Below, piece by piece: positions 8,029-15,213 of a stretch of 39,669 nucleotides of DNA. The notes under the pieces are model-generated. The model was not told the DNA's origin. It made no database searches and worked only from the letters and a program-made list of their open reading frames with translations. Position 1 is the first letter of the stretch; every line of letters starts with the position of its first letter. The position numbers and the translations under genes are program-made. Origin of the DNA: CAVWDU01 sp963840725 (lineage in GTDB: Bacteria; Pseudomonadota; Gammaproteobacteria; Pseudomonadales; Halieaceae); NCBI GenBank assembly GCA_963840725.1, contig CAWIZY010000020.1, positions 1 to 39,669 on the forward strand, given 5' to 3'.

Positions 8029-9576
8029 ATGGGCATCGGCGAAAACTCAACCCTGGTCACGGTCATACTGTCGCTCTATTTCCTGACCATAATTGCGCTG
8101 GGCATTTTCTATTCCCGTCGAAACAAGTCCACGGAAGATTTCATCCTGGCCAGCCACAGCCTGTCCACGCCCTTTGTGACCGGCTCCGTGGTCGCAACCT
8201 GGCTCGGTGGTGCGGTGATTATAGGCGGGGCTACCGAGGCCTACGTTGGTGGCTTCCAGGCTATCGTCTGGGACCCCTGGTCGCCGGTGCTGACGCTGCT
8301 CATCTACGGCTTCTTTATGGTGGCTGTATTCAGGCGTTCGCGCTACACGACGGCCATCGATTTCTACGCGGCCCGATACGATCAACGTGTGGGTATGGTG
8401 GGGCTGACCGTGCACCTCTTGGCCTACGTTTCCTGGATCGCCGCGCAGCTGCTTTCTCTTGGCGTCATCATCAGCGTGGTCACCGGCATGGCCATGGTCA
8501 CCGCCACCCTTCTCGGCGCTGCCATTATTCTTACCATTGCTCTCACGGGTGGCCTCTGGGCACTGTCGCGCTCGGACATGCTGGCGTTTGTGATCCTCAC
8601 CTTTGTGCTCCTTGCGGTACTGCCTTACGCGTTTGAAAGCGTGGGTGGCATCACCGCGTTTATTGATAAAGCCGGCAATCTCGACGGCAGTCCGCCCTTC
8701 AGTCTGTTTTACAGCAGCGATCTCAATGACGCTGGCGAGGTAGTCGGTTTCGCGGGCTATGCCGGTATACTGGGTGTGCTCTATATGTTTGCCGCCTGGT
8801 TTTCCGTGGCTCTGGGAGACATCGGCGGCTCTGCACTGACGGCCCGGGCACTGGCTGCCAAAAACGAGCGCGCTGCCACCCGCGGCTTCGTCTATGGGGG
8901 CCTGATATACCTGGTGCTGGGCATGATTCCTGTCATCGTCGGAATGTGTGTCTTCATTTTGAAGCCGGATATCCCCGAGGCGGAACTGGACAGTGTTTTC
9001 CCCTGGTTCGTCGATAATCACCTGCCGGGGTGGATCGCGGTGCTGTTCTTTGTTGCGGTGGCCTCAGCAATTGTCAGCACGGCAGGCGACGTCGTTCTGG
9101 TATCGGGCGCGTTGCTGGGGTATACCGCACTGCGCGCACTGAGGCCGGATTCAACCGATCACCAGAGGCTGGTTGCGACCCGCATCGCCATGGGGCTGTT
9201 CATGCTCGCCGGCCTGGCGCTGGCCCTGGCCGCAGGTGATGTATACCGCCTGTTGGTGTTCGCAGGCGTGGCCGGATTCCCACTTCTGTCCGCGGCATTT
9301 ATCTGCGGCATTGTCTGGAAAAGAGCCAATGCCGCTGGCGCCTCCGCCTCTATGGTCGCCGGTCTGCTATCCTGGATCGCCCTGATTTTTGTTTGCTTGC
9401 CGCATGTTAGTGGAGAAATCTGGGACGCCGTCTATATCGCTGCCGTACCCGCCTGGATCATCAGCCTCACCACGATCGTGGCGGTCTCACTGCTGACGGC
9501 CAAATCCCATCCACCCAAACCGACTACGGACGTGGATGGCAAAGATATTTCCAATACCCCGTTATTCACTTGGTGA
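8029..9576 (+). CDS. Sodium:solute symporter family transporter
   Basis: The 515-residue protein is strongly hydrophobic with about 13 predicted membrane helices. The early helix LYFLTIIALGIFYSRRNKST, followed by EDFILASHSL and VATWLGGAVIIGGATEAYVGG, is the typical SSF (SLC5-like) beginning. These carriers import a solute such as a carboxylate, sugar, proline or polyamine with sodium. The substrate cannot be told. I choose ATG 8029 because it follows AAAAGGA at good spacing and places the first helix correctly; the open frame extends to 7834 without similarity. It stands alone, directly right of the repeat-bracketed unit, so before the duplication it probably followed the AraC regulator and may be its target. 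Confidence 0.9.
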   Translation: MGIGENSTLVTVILSLYFLTIIALGIFYSRRNKSTEDFILASHSLSTPFVTGSVVATWLGGAVIIGGATEAYVGGFQAIVWDPWSPVLTLLIYGFFMVAVFRRSRYTTAIDFYAARYDQRVGMVGLTVHLLAYVSWIAAQLLSLGVIISVVTGMAMVTATLLGAAIILTIALTGGLWALSRSDMLAFVILTFVLLAVLPYAFESVGGITAFIDKAGNLDGSPPFSLFYSSDLNDAGEVVGFAGYAGILGVLYMFAAWFSVALGDIGGSALTARALAAKNERAATRGFVYGGLIYLVLGMIPVIVGMCVFILKPDIPEAELDSVFPWFVDNHLPGWIAVLFFVAVASAIVSTAGDVVLVSGALLGYTALRALRPDSTDHQRLVATRIAMGLFMLAGLALALAAGDVYRLLVFAGVAGFPLLSAAFICGIVWKRANAAGASASMVAGLLSWIALIFVCLPHVSGEIWDAVYIAAVPAWIISLTTIVAVSLLTAKSHPPKPTTDVDGKDISNTPLFTW

Positions 9577-9682
9577 CGTCAGCCTTGCTGCCAGGCCAAA
9601 ACGCTCTTCCCCGAGCGATTGAGGAATTCTCGACCGAGAGTGTGGCGCCGCGATCCGCCGCATGGAGACCGCGCGTCCACCA

Positions 9683-9704
9683 GGGGTAGTTTTTACTCTG
9701 CCCC
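9683..9704. repeat. REP-like palindrome
   Basis: GGGGTAG and CTGCCCC form a 7-bp stem with one G-T pair and an 8-base T-rich loop. It is followed by TTTTGACCCC. Sequences of this style accompany REP/RAYT systems in environmental gammaproteobacteria, but only one copy is in the window. Confidence 0.35.
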
Positions 9705-9782
9705 CATGTCTTTTGACCCCATACCTTCGTGGCCGACGTGTAGGTCGCACTGTTCTCGTGCGAACGTTACCTTATGGTGCAC

Positions 9783-9923
9783 ACATGTTACTTTTTAGCG
9801 CATATAAAATATATGGCCAAATGGATAAGAGACTTATATAACAGTATATATAGCTACTTTTGTGAAATTGTTCTTGCCTTCTGAATGTAGTGTGTGAATA
9901 TAGGTAACAACTTAGTAACATGT
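9783..9923. promoter_or_regulatory. GTTAC/GTAAC inverted half-sites before a small exported protein
   Basis: ACATGTTAC (9783-9791) and GTAACATGT (9915-9923) form a perfect 9-bp inverted repeat 132 bp apart. Further GTTAC (9766-9770) and GTAAC (9904-9908, 9922-9926) sites lie nearby, all within an AT-rich segment upstream of the gene at 9945. They could be operator half-sites for a looping regulator; none is known to me. Confidence 0.4.
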
Positions 9924-9944
9924 AACATCAAAAGGAGATACACC

Positions 9945-10262
9945 ATGAAATCAAAGCCACTGTTATCCATCCCGGCTCTGCTGTTTGCCGTGCAGGTCCA
10001 TGCAGCCTGCGAGGCTCCAGGCCCCGGTGCCATGCCCGATGTTCCGGACGGAAATCAGGCCACGGCTGACGAGATGTTCGCCGCACAAGAACAGGTCGAG
10101 GCGTATGTCGCCAGCATCAAGGCGTATCTGGACTGTCGCCATGGCAGGCTCGCTAACCCTGTGCACAACGGACTGGTCATACGGGCTGAGAGCCTGGCGA
10201 ACGACTACAACACTGAACTACGCAAACACCGCAGCAAGCAGAGCGAAATTGCCGTGAAATGA
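9945..10262 (+). CDS. Small exported protein of unknown function
   Basis: The 105-residue product begins MKSKPLLSIPALLFAVQVHA, a signal peptide with a likely cut before ACEAPGPG. The mature part is about 85 residues, with two cysteines (C-E-A-P and LDCRHGR), an acidic first half and a helical, charged second half (ADEMFAAQEQVEAYVASIKAY). Two cysteines in a periplasmic protein suggest one disulfide. AAAGGAG at 9931-9937 lies at good distance before the ATG. I do not recognise the family. It stands alone after an AT-rich upstream region. Confidence 0.75.
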   Translation: MKSKPLLSIPALLFAVQVHAACEAPGPGAMPDVPDGNQATADEMFAAQEQVEAYVASIKAYLDCRHGRLANPVHNGLVIRAESLANDYNTELRKHRSKQSEIAVK

Positions 10263-10539
10263 GTCCGGCTCTCGTTGTAAAAACACTGCTATTCACGCAG
10301 CTTGTTTTCGAGGTCAGCCACCACCCAAGGAAATGTTTGATTAACTGAGTCCAGTCGGATGCTGCCGACGAGGCTTGCTATAAATGGATGCGACACCGGT
10401 GCATGTGGCAGTGAATTGATCTCATCTCTTACGAGCACTCGGAGCTTGGCTTTCCCTCCGTGGTATTGAACCAGTGGGCCGTTGTCTGATCTGGTATGTC
10501 CCGGCCAGCCGTGTCCGGATGTCGCATCATTGAACATGC

Positions 10540-10658
10540 TCTGACCCTGCGGGCTTCGGCGGTGCCCGCCTCGTCTCAAACGCTGGCGCGTTTGTCGAAG
10601 GTCAGTTCTCTCAGCATTCCAGTAAGCCACATACACGAAAGCCACCGCAAGGGTGGCT
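10540..10658. repeat. 119-bp structured repeat, copy 1
   Basis: It matches 10729-10847 with one difference (A at 10613 against C at 10802). CTGACC and GGTCAG close a stem around two hairpins, GCGGGC/GCCCGC and CAAACGC/GCGTTTG, giving a three-way-junction fold. The end of the copy carries the left arm of the tRNA-side hairpin, but its right arm is broken after ggtggct. Confidence 0.85.
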
Positions 10659-10728
10659 CTATCTAAACCACTGGGCGAATGAAACATTGGCTGCGGACGG
10701 GATTAGATCAGATCACGCTCTGGCGTGT

Positions 10729-10847
10729 TCTGACCCTGCGGGCTTCGGCGGTGCCCGCCTCGTCTCAAACGCTGGCGCGTTTGTCGAAGGTCAGTTCTCT
10801 CCGCATTCCAGTAAGCCACATACACGAAAGCCACCGCAAGGGTGGCT
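10729..10847. repeat. 119-bp structured repeat, copy 2
   Basis: This second unit has a 189-bp period to the first and runs directly into the 20-bp hairpin that ends at the 3' CCA of tRNA-Asp. It therefore lies just downstream of the tRNA operon in the direction of tRNA transcription. Confidence 0.85.
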
Positions 10848-10860
10848 TTCGTGTATGTGG
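10816..10860 (-). terminator. Perfect 20-bp hairpin at the 3' end of the tRNA operon
   Basis: Arms 10816-10835 and 10841-10860 are fully complementary with a 5-base loop. The right arm includes the CCA end of tRNA-Asp, so the hairpin would begin inside the mature tRNA tail. It may act in termination or in 3' processing. No clear U-tract follows on the minus strand, so an intrinsic terminator is not certain. Confidence 0.6.
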
Positions 10861-10934
10861 CGGACCGGACGGGACTCGAACCCGCGACCTCCGGCGTGAC
10901 AGGCCGGCATTCTAACCAACTGAACTACCGGTCC
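10858..10934 (-). tRNA. tRNA-Asp (GTC)
   Basis: The minus strand begins GGACCGGTAGTTCAGTTGG and ends CCGGTCCG-CCA, giving a 7-bp acceptor stem. The anticodon loop reads CTGTCAC with anticodon GTC, the T-arm is GCGGG-TTCGAGT-CCCGT, and CCA is encoded. Length is 77 nt. It lies 26 nt after tRNA-Val and is most likely co-transcribed with it. Confidence 0.97.
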
Positions 10935-10960
10935 ACGGTAGCTACTTATCTCGGAAAAAT

Positions 10961-11036
10961 TGGTGGGTGGTGACGGGATCGAACCGCCGACCCTCTGCTT
11001 GTAAGGCAGATGCTCTCCCAGCTGAGCTAACCACCC
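10961..11036 (-). tRNA. tRNA-Val (TAC)
   Basis: The minus strand starts GGGTGGTTAGCTCAGCTGGG. The anticodon stem-loop is TCTGC-CTTACAA-GCAGA with anticodon TAC, the T-arm carries GGTTCGATCCC, and the 3' end pairs ACCACCC before an encoded CCA. Length is 76 nt. It is the first gene of a two-tRNA operon. Confidence 0.97.
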
Positions 11037-11127
11037 CCGATCCGAGAACGCGCATTATAGAGATTCCTGCTTGCCTGTCAAACCCCAGCCCATTAATTGC
11101 TGTAAAAATGTGACCCATTAAAAGCCT

Positions 11128-11149
11128 TTGATTTTAGTAGTAAAATCAA
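11128..11149. promoter_or_regulatory. 9-bp palindrome upstream of queD
   Basis: TTGATTTTA and TAAAATCAA flank a 4-base spacer, about 80 bp before the queD start and 90 bp before the 5' end of the tRNA operon. It may be an operator for either side. Confidence 0.4.
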
Positions 11150-11231
11150 TCGCGCCAAGACAAGCTATTTTCTCACGGTCAGACACTGCGATCTGACACC
11201 CGTTACTGCCCGTCCATAAAGAGCGCTGCGC

Positions 11232-11588
11232 ATGGAAATTTACAAGGAGTTTCATTTTGAGGCGGCACACCGGTTGCCCAATGTACCCGAGGGACACAAA
11301 TGCGCCCGGCTACACGGGCACTCGTTCCTGGTGAAGCTGTCAGTCAATGGTGAGGCGTCTGAGCCATCCGGTTGGGTCATGGATTTCGCTGACCTGAAAA
11401 CTGCCTTCAAGCCTTTGCTGGAGCAACTGGATCACTACTACCTGAATGAGATACCCGGCCTGGAGAATCCCACCAGCGAGAATATCGCCCGCTGGATCTG
11501 GCAAAGGTTGAAACCTGCACTGCCGGAATTGAGCGCCATCGAGCTGCGGGAGACCTGCACCTCGGGCTGTATTTATCGTGGCGAGTGA
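11232..11588 (+). CDS. queD: 6-carboxytetrahydropterin synthase (QueD)
   Basis: The 118-residue protein has the compact 6-pyruvoyl-tetrahydropterin synthase-like fold. Zinc ligands are His13 (EAAHRLP) and His28/His30 (LHGHSF), and the catalytic Cys24 lies four before the HGH. WVMDFADLK, QLDHYYLNE and a late Glu in ELRET complete the family motifs. It converts dihydroneopterin triphosphate to 6-carboxytetrahydropterin, the first pathway-specific step toward queuosine. Other queuosine genes are not in the window. The gene is alone, divergent from the tRNA operon, and tRNA-Asp(GTC) beside it is one of the four queuosine-modified tRNAs, although the neighbourhood may be coincidence. No preQ1 riboswitch is visible. 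Confidence 0.93.
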   Translation: MEIYKEFHFEAAHRLPNVPEGHKCARLHGHSFLVKLSVNGEASEPSGWVMDFADLKTAFKPLLEQLDHYYLNEIPGLENPTSENIARWIWQRLKPALPELSAIELRETCTSGCIYRGE

Positions 11589-11761
11589 GCCACCGCCGGG
11601 AGGCGATTTTTCCGGTAACACTCGCAATTTTTCTTGACTAATTAAATAGGCCTCAGAAAACAGGGGTTATAGAAGACCCCTGAAAAAGTGTTACCTGGCG
11701 CGCCCCACGAAGTGTTTCCAACCCCGTCAGTTTGGTTACAAACCGTAGCAACCGCCAAAGG

Positions 11762-11770
11762 TTATTCACA
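11762..11770 (+). promoter_or_regulatory. DnaA box (TTATTCACA)
   Basis: It exactly matches the TTATNCACA consensus on the plus strand. It lies about 190 bp left of the paired boxes in the same convergent gap. Confidence 0.55.
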
Positions 11771-11950
11771 TCAAGGGACCTGCAAGACTGTTTCACGCAG
11801 TTAGCTTTGCATCTGCCCTAACTCCTTGATAAAAGCTATGTAACCTTCTGTATTTAAAGGTTTTTATGACTCTGAACGATTTTTAACCAATTTGTAACAA
11901 TCGCCAGTTCATGCCTCCTGCAGGCGCAGGTAAACAATTTACCCACCGAC

Positions 11951-11973
11951 TTATCCACAGAATCTGTGGAAAA
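11951..11973. promoter_or_regulatory. Paired, inverted DnaA boxes
   Basis: TTATCCACA (11951-11959, plus) is the strongest E. coli-type box. It is followed after 5 bases by TGTGGAAAA, a minus-strand TTTTCCACA with one change from consensus. Together they make a 7-bp inverted repeat (TCCACAG/CTGTGGA). Confidence 0.6.
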
Positions 11974-12079
11974 ATGATGTGTAAATCGGGGTGACAAAAA
12001 GACTTGACAGGAGCGGCCATTTGGACGGTTGGGGTATCAATGCGGTCGACAGCTTTTGCGCCCAGCCAAACCGCTGGAA

Positions 12080-12406
12080 TCAGTGCACGGTTGGCTGTCG
12101 CTCCGTGACCAAAATGGACTGAAGTTGTTTGGAAAGCATAGTCACCTGACCCTGATGACGCTCCACACCGTCGTGGCTGTAGTCGAACCGATATTGCCGC
12201 CAGACCCGCCAGCGCCCCTGCCCGTCGCGGCTCAGGGAGACACGATCAAGGTTTACTGACTGGTCCAGAAACTGGAAATCGTCCCGTTTACTGGCGCGAC
12301 GAACAGCCTGAATGGCCAGCTCCCGCACCCGAATCGAGGCCAGAAAATGCAGGGACACCGCTCCGAGCAGGAACAACATCAACAGATCCCCAAGACTGAA
12401 ATACAC
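12080..12406 (-). CDS. DUF3301-family membrane-anchored protein
   Basis: The 108-residue protein has one N-terminal membrane helix (LGDLLMLFLLGAVSLHFLA). A cytoplasmic or periplasmic part follows with RELAIQAVRRASKRDDFQFLDQSV and a C-terminal stretch rich in RxRVWRxYRFDYS and GQVTML. Size, the single helix and the LDQSVxLxxxxLxRxxxGRWRVWRxYxFDYS pattern match DUF3301 of gammaproteobacteria. No function is known. It lies 91 bp downstream of the esterase gene on the same strand and is probably co-transcribed with it. Confidence 0.82.
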   Translation of the reverse strand: MYFSLGDLLMLFLLGAVSLHFLASIRVRELAIQAVRRASKRDDFQFLDQSVNLDRVSLSRDGQGRWRVWRQYRFDYSHDGVERHQGQVTMLSKQLQSILVTERQPTVH

Positions 12407-12497
12407 GCGCGCCCTCCTGCAGCGTTACTGTGCCGATCAGGATACTGTGCTTTGCCGGTCTTAGGAAGCCACCAGGCTGGCCCAAAGGGACTGGCAA

Positions 12498-13346
12498 TCA
12501 GCTCGCCCCGCTGTCTCCGGCATTCTCCCAGGCCCCCTGATTGTCTCCGGCGCTCACTGCTGCCTGACCGGCAGCCGCGCGATCGAGAAAGCGACCGACC
12601 AGACCATTGAAGATGACTGGCTGCTCAGCGTGCAGCCAATGGCCACAACCGGCCATCACCTTGAGTGTCGCAGCGGGAAACAGCCGGATTACTGCGTCCT
12701 CATGCTCGGGCTTTATATAGTCTGATTCACTGCCCTTGATAAACAGTACCGGCCCCGGGTAAGGCCGGTCGGACGTCAGACCCTCCAGAACCGCCGCGTA
12801 GTGTCGATACAGTGCCTCAAGATTAAAACGCCACCGGTACCGGCCCTCGTCGTCGCGATGCAGGCTCAACAACAGAAACTGTCTGACCGAGTCCTCGGGC
12901 AGAAAACCCGCCATCACTTCCGCCGCTTCCGAGCGAGAACGACAGTCCTTGTCCACCACCGCATTAAGGGCGGCGAAGACGCCGTCGTGGCGTGGCGAAT
13001 ACTCGACCGGGGCGATATCAGCCACAACCAGCGCGTCAATGCGCTCAGGATAATCCAGCGCCAGTCGCATCGCGACCTTGCCACCCAATGAATGGCCCAC
13101 AAGACTGGCAGTGACAAGACCCTGGTCGTTCATCCACTCGTGCACAGCGGCCGCCATAGCACCGATGCCGACCTCGCCGCTCCAGGACGAGCGCCCGTGA
13201 TTGGGTAGGTCGAGACTGTAGGTCCGATAACGGTCCTGCAACGAACGCGCCAACGGACCGAGATTCCCGCCCATGCCGAACAGACCGTGTAGAAGGATCA
13301 CCGAACTGCCCTCACCACCGGCCTTACAATACAGATTTACGTCCAT
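12498..13346 (-). CDS. Alpha/beta-hydrolase, YbfF-type esterase
   Basis: It has 282 residues from the ATG at 13346; a GTG at 13352 would add two. The order of motifs is that of the alpha/beta-hydrolase fold: LLHGLFGMGGNLGPLA (oxyanion loop), DLPNHGRS, nucleophile elbow GHSLGGKVAM, DIAPVEY, and late His in CGHWLHAEQP. The D-I-A-P-V-x-Y segment and overall layout are close to E. coli YbfF, which hydrolyses short acyl esters and thioesters in vitro. GAGG lies 10 bases before the ATG. The last ~20 residues are low-complexity. The gene starts 64 bp from the divergently transcribed lipoprotein gene. Confidence 0.88.
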   Translation of the reverse strand: MDVNLYCKAGGEGSSVILLHGLFGMGGNLGPLARSLQDRYRTYSLDLPNHGRSSWSGEVGIGAMAAAVHEWMNDQGLVTASLVGHSLGGKVAMRLALDYPERIDALVVADIAPVEYSPRHDGVFAALNAVVDKDCRSRSEAAEVMAGFLPEDSVRQFLLLSLHRDDEGRYRWRFNLEALYRHYAAVLEGLTSDRPYPGPVLFIKGSESDYIKPEHEDAVIRLFPAATLKVMAGCGHWLHAEQPVIFNGLVGRFLDRAAAGQAAVSAGDNQGAWENAGDSGAS

Positions 13347-13410
13347 GACCACTGTGCCTCGCCAGAGTTTTTGCTAACATGCCTCCCACTATAACCAACT
13401 GGAATCAACT

Positions 13411-14199
13411 ATGCGTGTCATCAGCCCCGCCATCCATCTCGTTTCACTGGCCGGTCTCCTCCTGCTGCTCAATGCCTGCAGCAGCACACCGTCCTACAAT
13501 CCCACGACCTTCCCATTCGAAGTTGATGAAGAGCGTATGGCCGCGGCGGATATCAAGACCGTGGTTATTCCCCACATCAACCTGGGCTCACCGTCGCGCA
13601 GCTACCTGGAGCAGGAAGCACCAAGAATCGACGGAATGATTAGTACCTACCTGAAAGAAAATGGCTACAAGGTCATACCACAACGGGAATTCAAGCAGCA
13701 TTGGAACACGGCCGTGCGCGCGTTCGGTAATCCGATCGACCCGACCTCCGGTAAGGTGAACATGAAAACCTTTTCACAGATCATGCAAAGCGTGCGCGAT
13801 CAGTTGAGCGAAAACAATGACCTTGACGCTTTTGTATTCACCGACCTGATTGAATTCGATGTCCCGTTCAGCGGCGGACTCAAGCACCTTGCGCGCTGGG
13901 ATGGGGTGTCCCGCAAACCCAGCCTCCAGGGCCCGGGAGACGGCGTGTCGTCTGACTTTGACTGGAACGCGCCCGCCTCTGTTGCCTCTCTGCAAATCAG
14001 CATCTATGACGTGAACCTCCAGCGACTGTTCGCCAGCCGCGGTGGCCTGGATACCACCGAAGCGATCGACACCCGGTCATCCAGTGGCAGCTTTACCCGT
14101 CGCCGCAACATCCTCGAAAACGAGACATTCGTCAGCGAAGGTATCCAGCTGGCCTTCCATCCCTTCATCGTTATGAAGGGATGGCCCGGCAACCCCTGA
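13411..14199 (+). CDS. Lipoprotein of unknown function
   Basis: The 262-residue precursor has a type II signal peptide with lipobox LLNACSS (Cys23), so it should be lipidated. The residues after Cys are Ser-Ser, which normally sends lipoproteins to the outer membrane. The mature domain contains IKTVVIPHINLGSPS, YLKENGYKVIPQREF, a Q/N-rich segment and DAFVFTDLIEFDV, with alternating hydrophobic strands suggesting a mixed alpha/beta periplasmic domain. The GYKVIP plus later ASLQISIYDVNLQRLFASRGGLD pattern resembles putative periplasmic lipoproteins whose role is unknown. A perfect 12-bp hairpin is embedded just before the stop. Confidence 0.8.
   Translation: MRVISPAIHLVSLAGLLLLLNACSSTPSYNPTTFPFEVDEERMAAADIKTVVIPHINLGSPSRSYLEQEAPRIDGMISTYLKENGYKVIPQREFKQHWNTAVRAFGNPIDPTSGKVNMKTFSQIMQSVRDQLSENNDLDAFVFTDLIEFDVPFSGGLKHLARWDGVSRKPSLQGPGDGVSSDFDWNAPASVASLQISIYDVNLQRLFASRGGLDTTEAIDTRSSSGSFTRRRNILENETFVSEGIQLAFHPFIVMKGWPGNP
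14157..14184. terminator. 12-bp hairpin overlapping the lipoprotein stop region
   Basis: CCATCCCTTCAT (14157-14168) and ATGAAGGGATGG (14173-14184) form a perfect stem with loop CGTT, inside the last codons of the lipoprotein gene. A second, 6-bp stem (14193-14198/14205-14210) follows in the 12-bp space to the convergent gene. With no T-run it is not a textbook terminator, but the position between convergent genes fits a role in stopping or stabilising transcripts. Confidence 0.4.
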
Positions 14200-14211
14200 G
14201 GACGCAGGGGC

Positions 14212-15213
14212 TCAGGCCAGCGCCTCGAGCCCCCGCTCAATGCACCACATGGCGGACAAAGCGCCAAGAATGTAGACAGGCACCGGTTGCAGGCGCGCCG
14301 TCCATGGGCCCAGCGGCTTCTTCAGCAACTGCCAGATCACCAGCACCACGAGGATGAACGCGATCTGGCCAATCTCGATCCCAACGTTAAAAAACAGCAA
14401 CGCCAGGGGGACATTGTCCTGAGGTAGCCCGGTTTCCGCCAGGGCACCGGCAAATCCCATACCGTGTAACAGCCCGAATCCACCCGCCAGCCACCAGGGG
14501 TTGCGCCACAGCATGTCGTGCCTGGCAGTGCGGGTTAGCTCCACTGCGAGCACAAAAATGCTCAGTGCGATGGCGAATTCGACCAGGGCGACGGGGTAAT
14601 CGAAAAAACCCAGCGTGACCAGCGAGAGTGTGATGCTGTGTCCCAGGGTGAAAGCGGTGATCGTCCACAGCAGGCGTTTGCCCCCACCGACCAGCAGCAA
14701 CAGCCCGAACACGAATAGCAGATGGTCGATACCGCCCCAAATGTGCTCCATACCCAGCAGGGTATAGTCGCCCATCACCTCCGCACTACCGGGCTCCGCC
14801 GGCACCACAAAGGAAGGCTCCTCGGCATTGAGAACCTGCTGATACTGGCGTCCATCGAGCAGGCTCAACATCACCATGGCAGACGCGCTGTTCGGGCCCA
14901 GGCCACTCACACCCAGGACATCGCCAACCAATCCGTCATTACCCAGCCCGGTACAGCTGAGCTGAAACGTGCCGATACGGCCGGTACCCTCCATCTGCAT
15001 CGGGCTGGCATTGATAATCTCGCAGCTGTCCGGCCAGACCGGTCGCAGCGGCACTGGCGATACACCCTGGGCGGGGGTTTTCCAGACCACGTTGTAAGCA
15101 CCGCCTACCGTCTCCGTCACTTTAAGCAGCGACGGTGCAAAGCGATGCGCCCAGCTGGCATCAGCCAGTATTAAAAGCGCAAACAGCCCGCCACAGATCC
15201 GCAGCATATTCAC
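14212..15213 (-). CDS. HupE/UreJ-like membrane protein
   Basis: The 333-residue protein has a signal peptide (cut near SWA-HRFAP), a ~130-residue beta-rich extracytoplasmic domain, and a C-terminal block of 6-7 membrane helices. The block carries the family motifs GMEHIWGGIDHLLFVFGLL, FTLGHSITLS, VELTRTARH and GLLHGMGFAGALAETGLP. The histidines in HIxxGxDH, GHS and LHGMGF suit metal passage; relatives are proposed nickel/cobalt permeases, but the group with the N-terminal domain is uncharacterised. The start codon overlaps the stop of the PPIase-like gene by 4 bases (ATGA), so the two are translationally coupled. Confidence 0.85.
   Translation of the reverse strand: MNMLRICGGLFALLILADASWAHRFAPSLLKVTETVGGAYNVVWKTPAQGVSPVPLRPVWPDSCEIINASPMQMEGTGRIGTFQLSCTGLGNDGLVGDVLGVSGLGPNSASAMVMLSLLDGRQYQQVLNAEEPSFVVPAEPGSAEVMGDYTLLGMEHIWGGIDHLLFVFGLLLLVGGGKRLLWTITAFTLGHSITLSLVTLGFFDYPVALVEFAIALSIFVLAVELTRTARHDMLWRNPWWLAGGFGLLHGMGFAGALAETGLPQDNVPLALLFFNVGIEIGQIAFILVVLVIWQLLKKPLGPWTARLQPVPVYILGALSAMWCIERGLEALA

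Larger units (their letters stand above)
9577..9944. other. Intergenic region with REP-like palindrome and AT-rich part
   Basis: No gene seen. The first half has an imperfect palindrome (9683-9704) next to a tract resembling those found near REP-associated transposases. The second half (9770-9944) is markedly AT-rich for this window, with several GTTAC/GTAAC half-sites, and probably holds the promoter of the small exported protein. Confidence 0.5.
10263..10857. other. Gap with tandem structured repeats; possible minus-strand gene fragment
   Basis: The right part is occupied by the two 119-bp repeats and the tRNA-side hairpin. In the left part a minus-strand frame (about 10537 to 10289) reads plausibly, with segments such as KAKLRVLVRDEINSL and FPWVVADLENKLRE before its stop. 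It resembles no family I know and may be a gene remnant or chance. Confidence 0.4.
11589..12079. other. Gap between convergent genes containing DnaA boxes
   Basis: queD and the DUF3301 gene point toward each other, so no promoter is expected, yet the gap is 491 bp and AT-rich. It holds two perfect DnaA boxes and one near-perfect box (listed separately). I see no gene. A weak stem CGCC/GGCG followed by ATTTTT at about 11596-11612 could terminate queD. Confidence 0.6.

Noticed and set aside
8047..9021. 324-residue antisense frame within the symporter gene
   Set aside because: It is rich in His, Arg and Gly as expected from the antisense of a GC-rich membrane protein gene; the sense strand encodes a clear SSF family member.
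9798..9860. dif-like recombination site in the AT-rich segment
   Set aside because: The sequence does not match the 28-bp dif pattern; only general AT-richness is shared.
10679..10915. Plus-strand frame ending GPDGTRTRDLRRDRPAF
   Set aside because: This is the antisense of tRNA-Asp and its hairpin flank, a well-known spurious ORF.
11150..11231. preQ1 riboswitch before queD
   Set aside because: No preQ1-like hairpin with A-rich tail is visible in the leader.
11589..12079. Chromosomal oriC
   Set aside because: Only two perfect boxes and one near box are present, with no dnaA, dnaN, gidA or rpmH nearby; kept only as a DnaA-box region.
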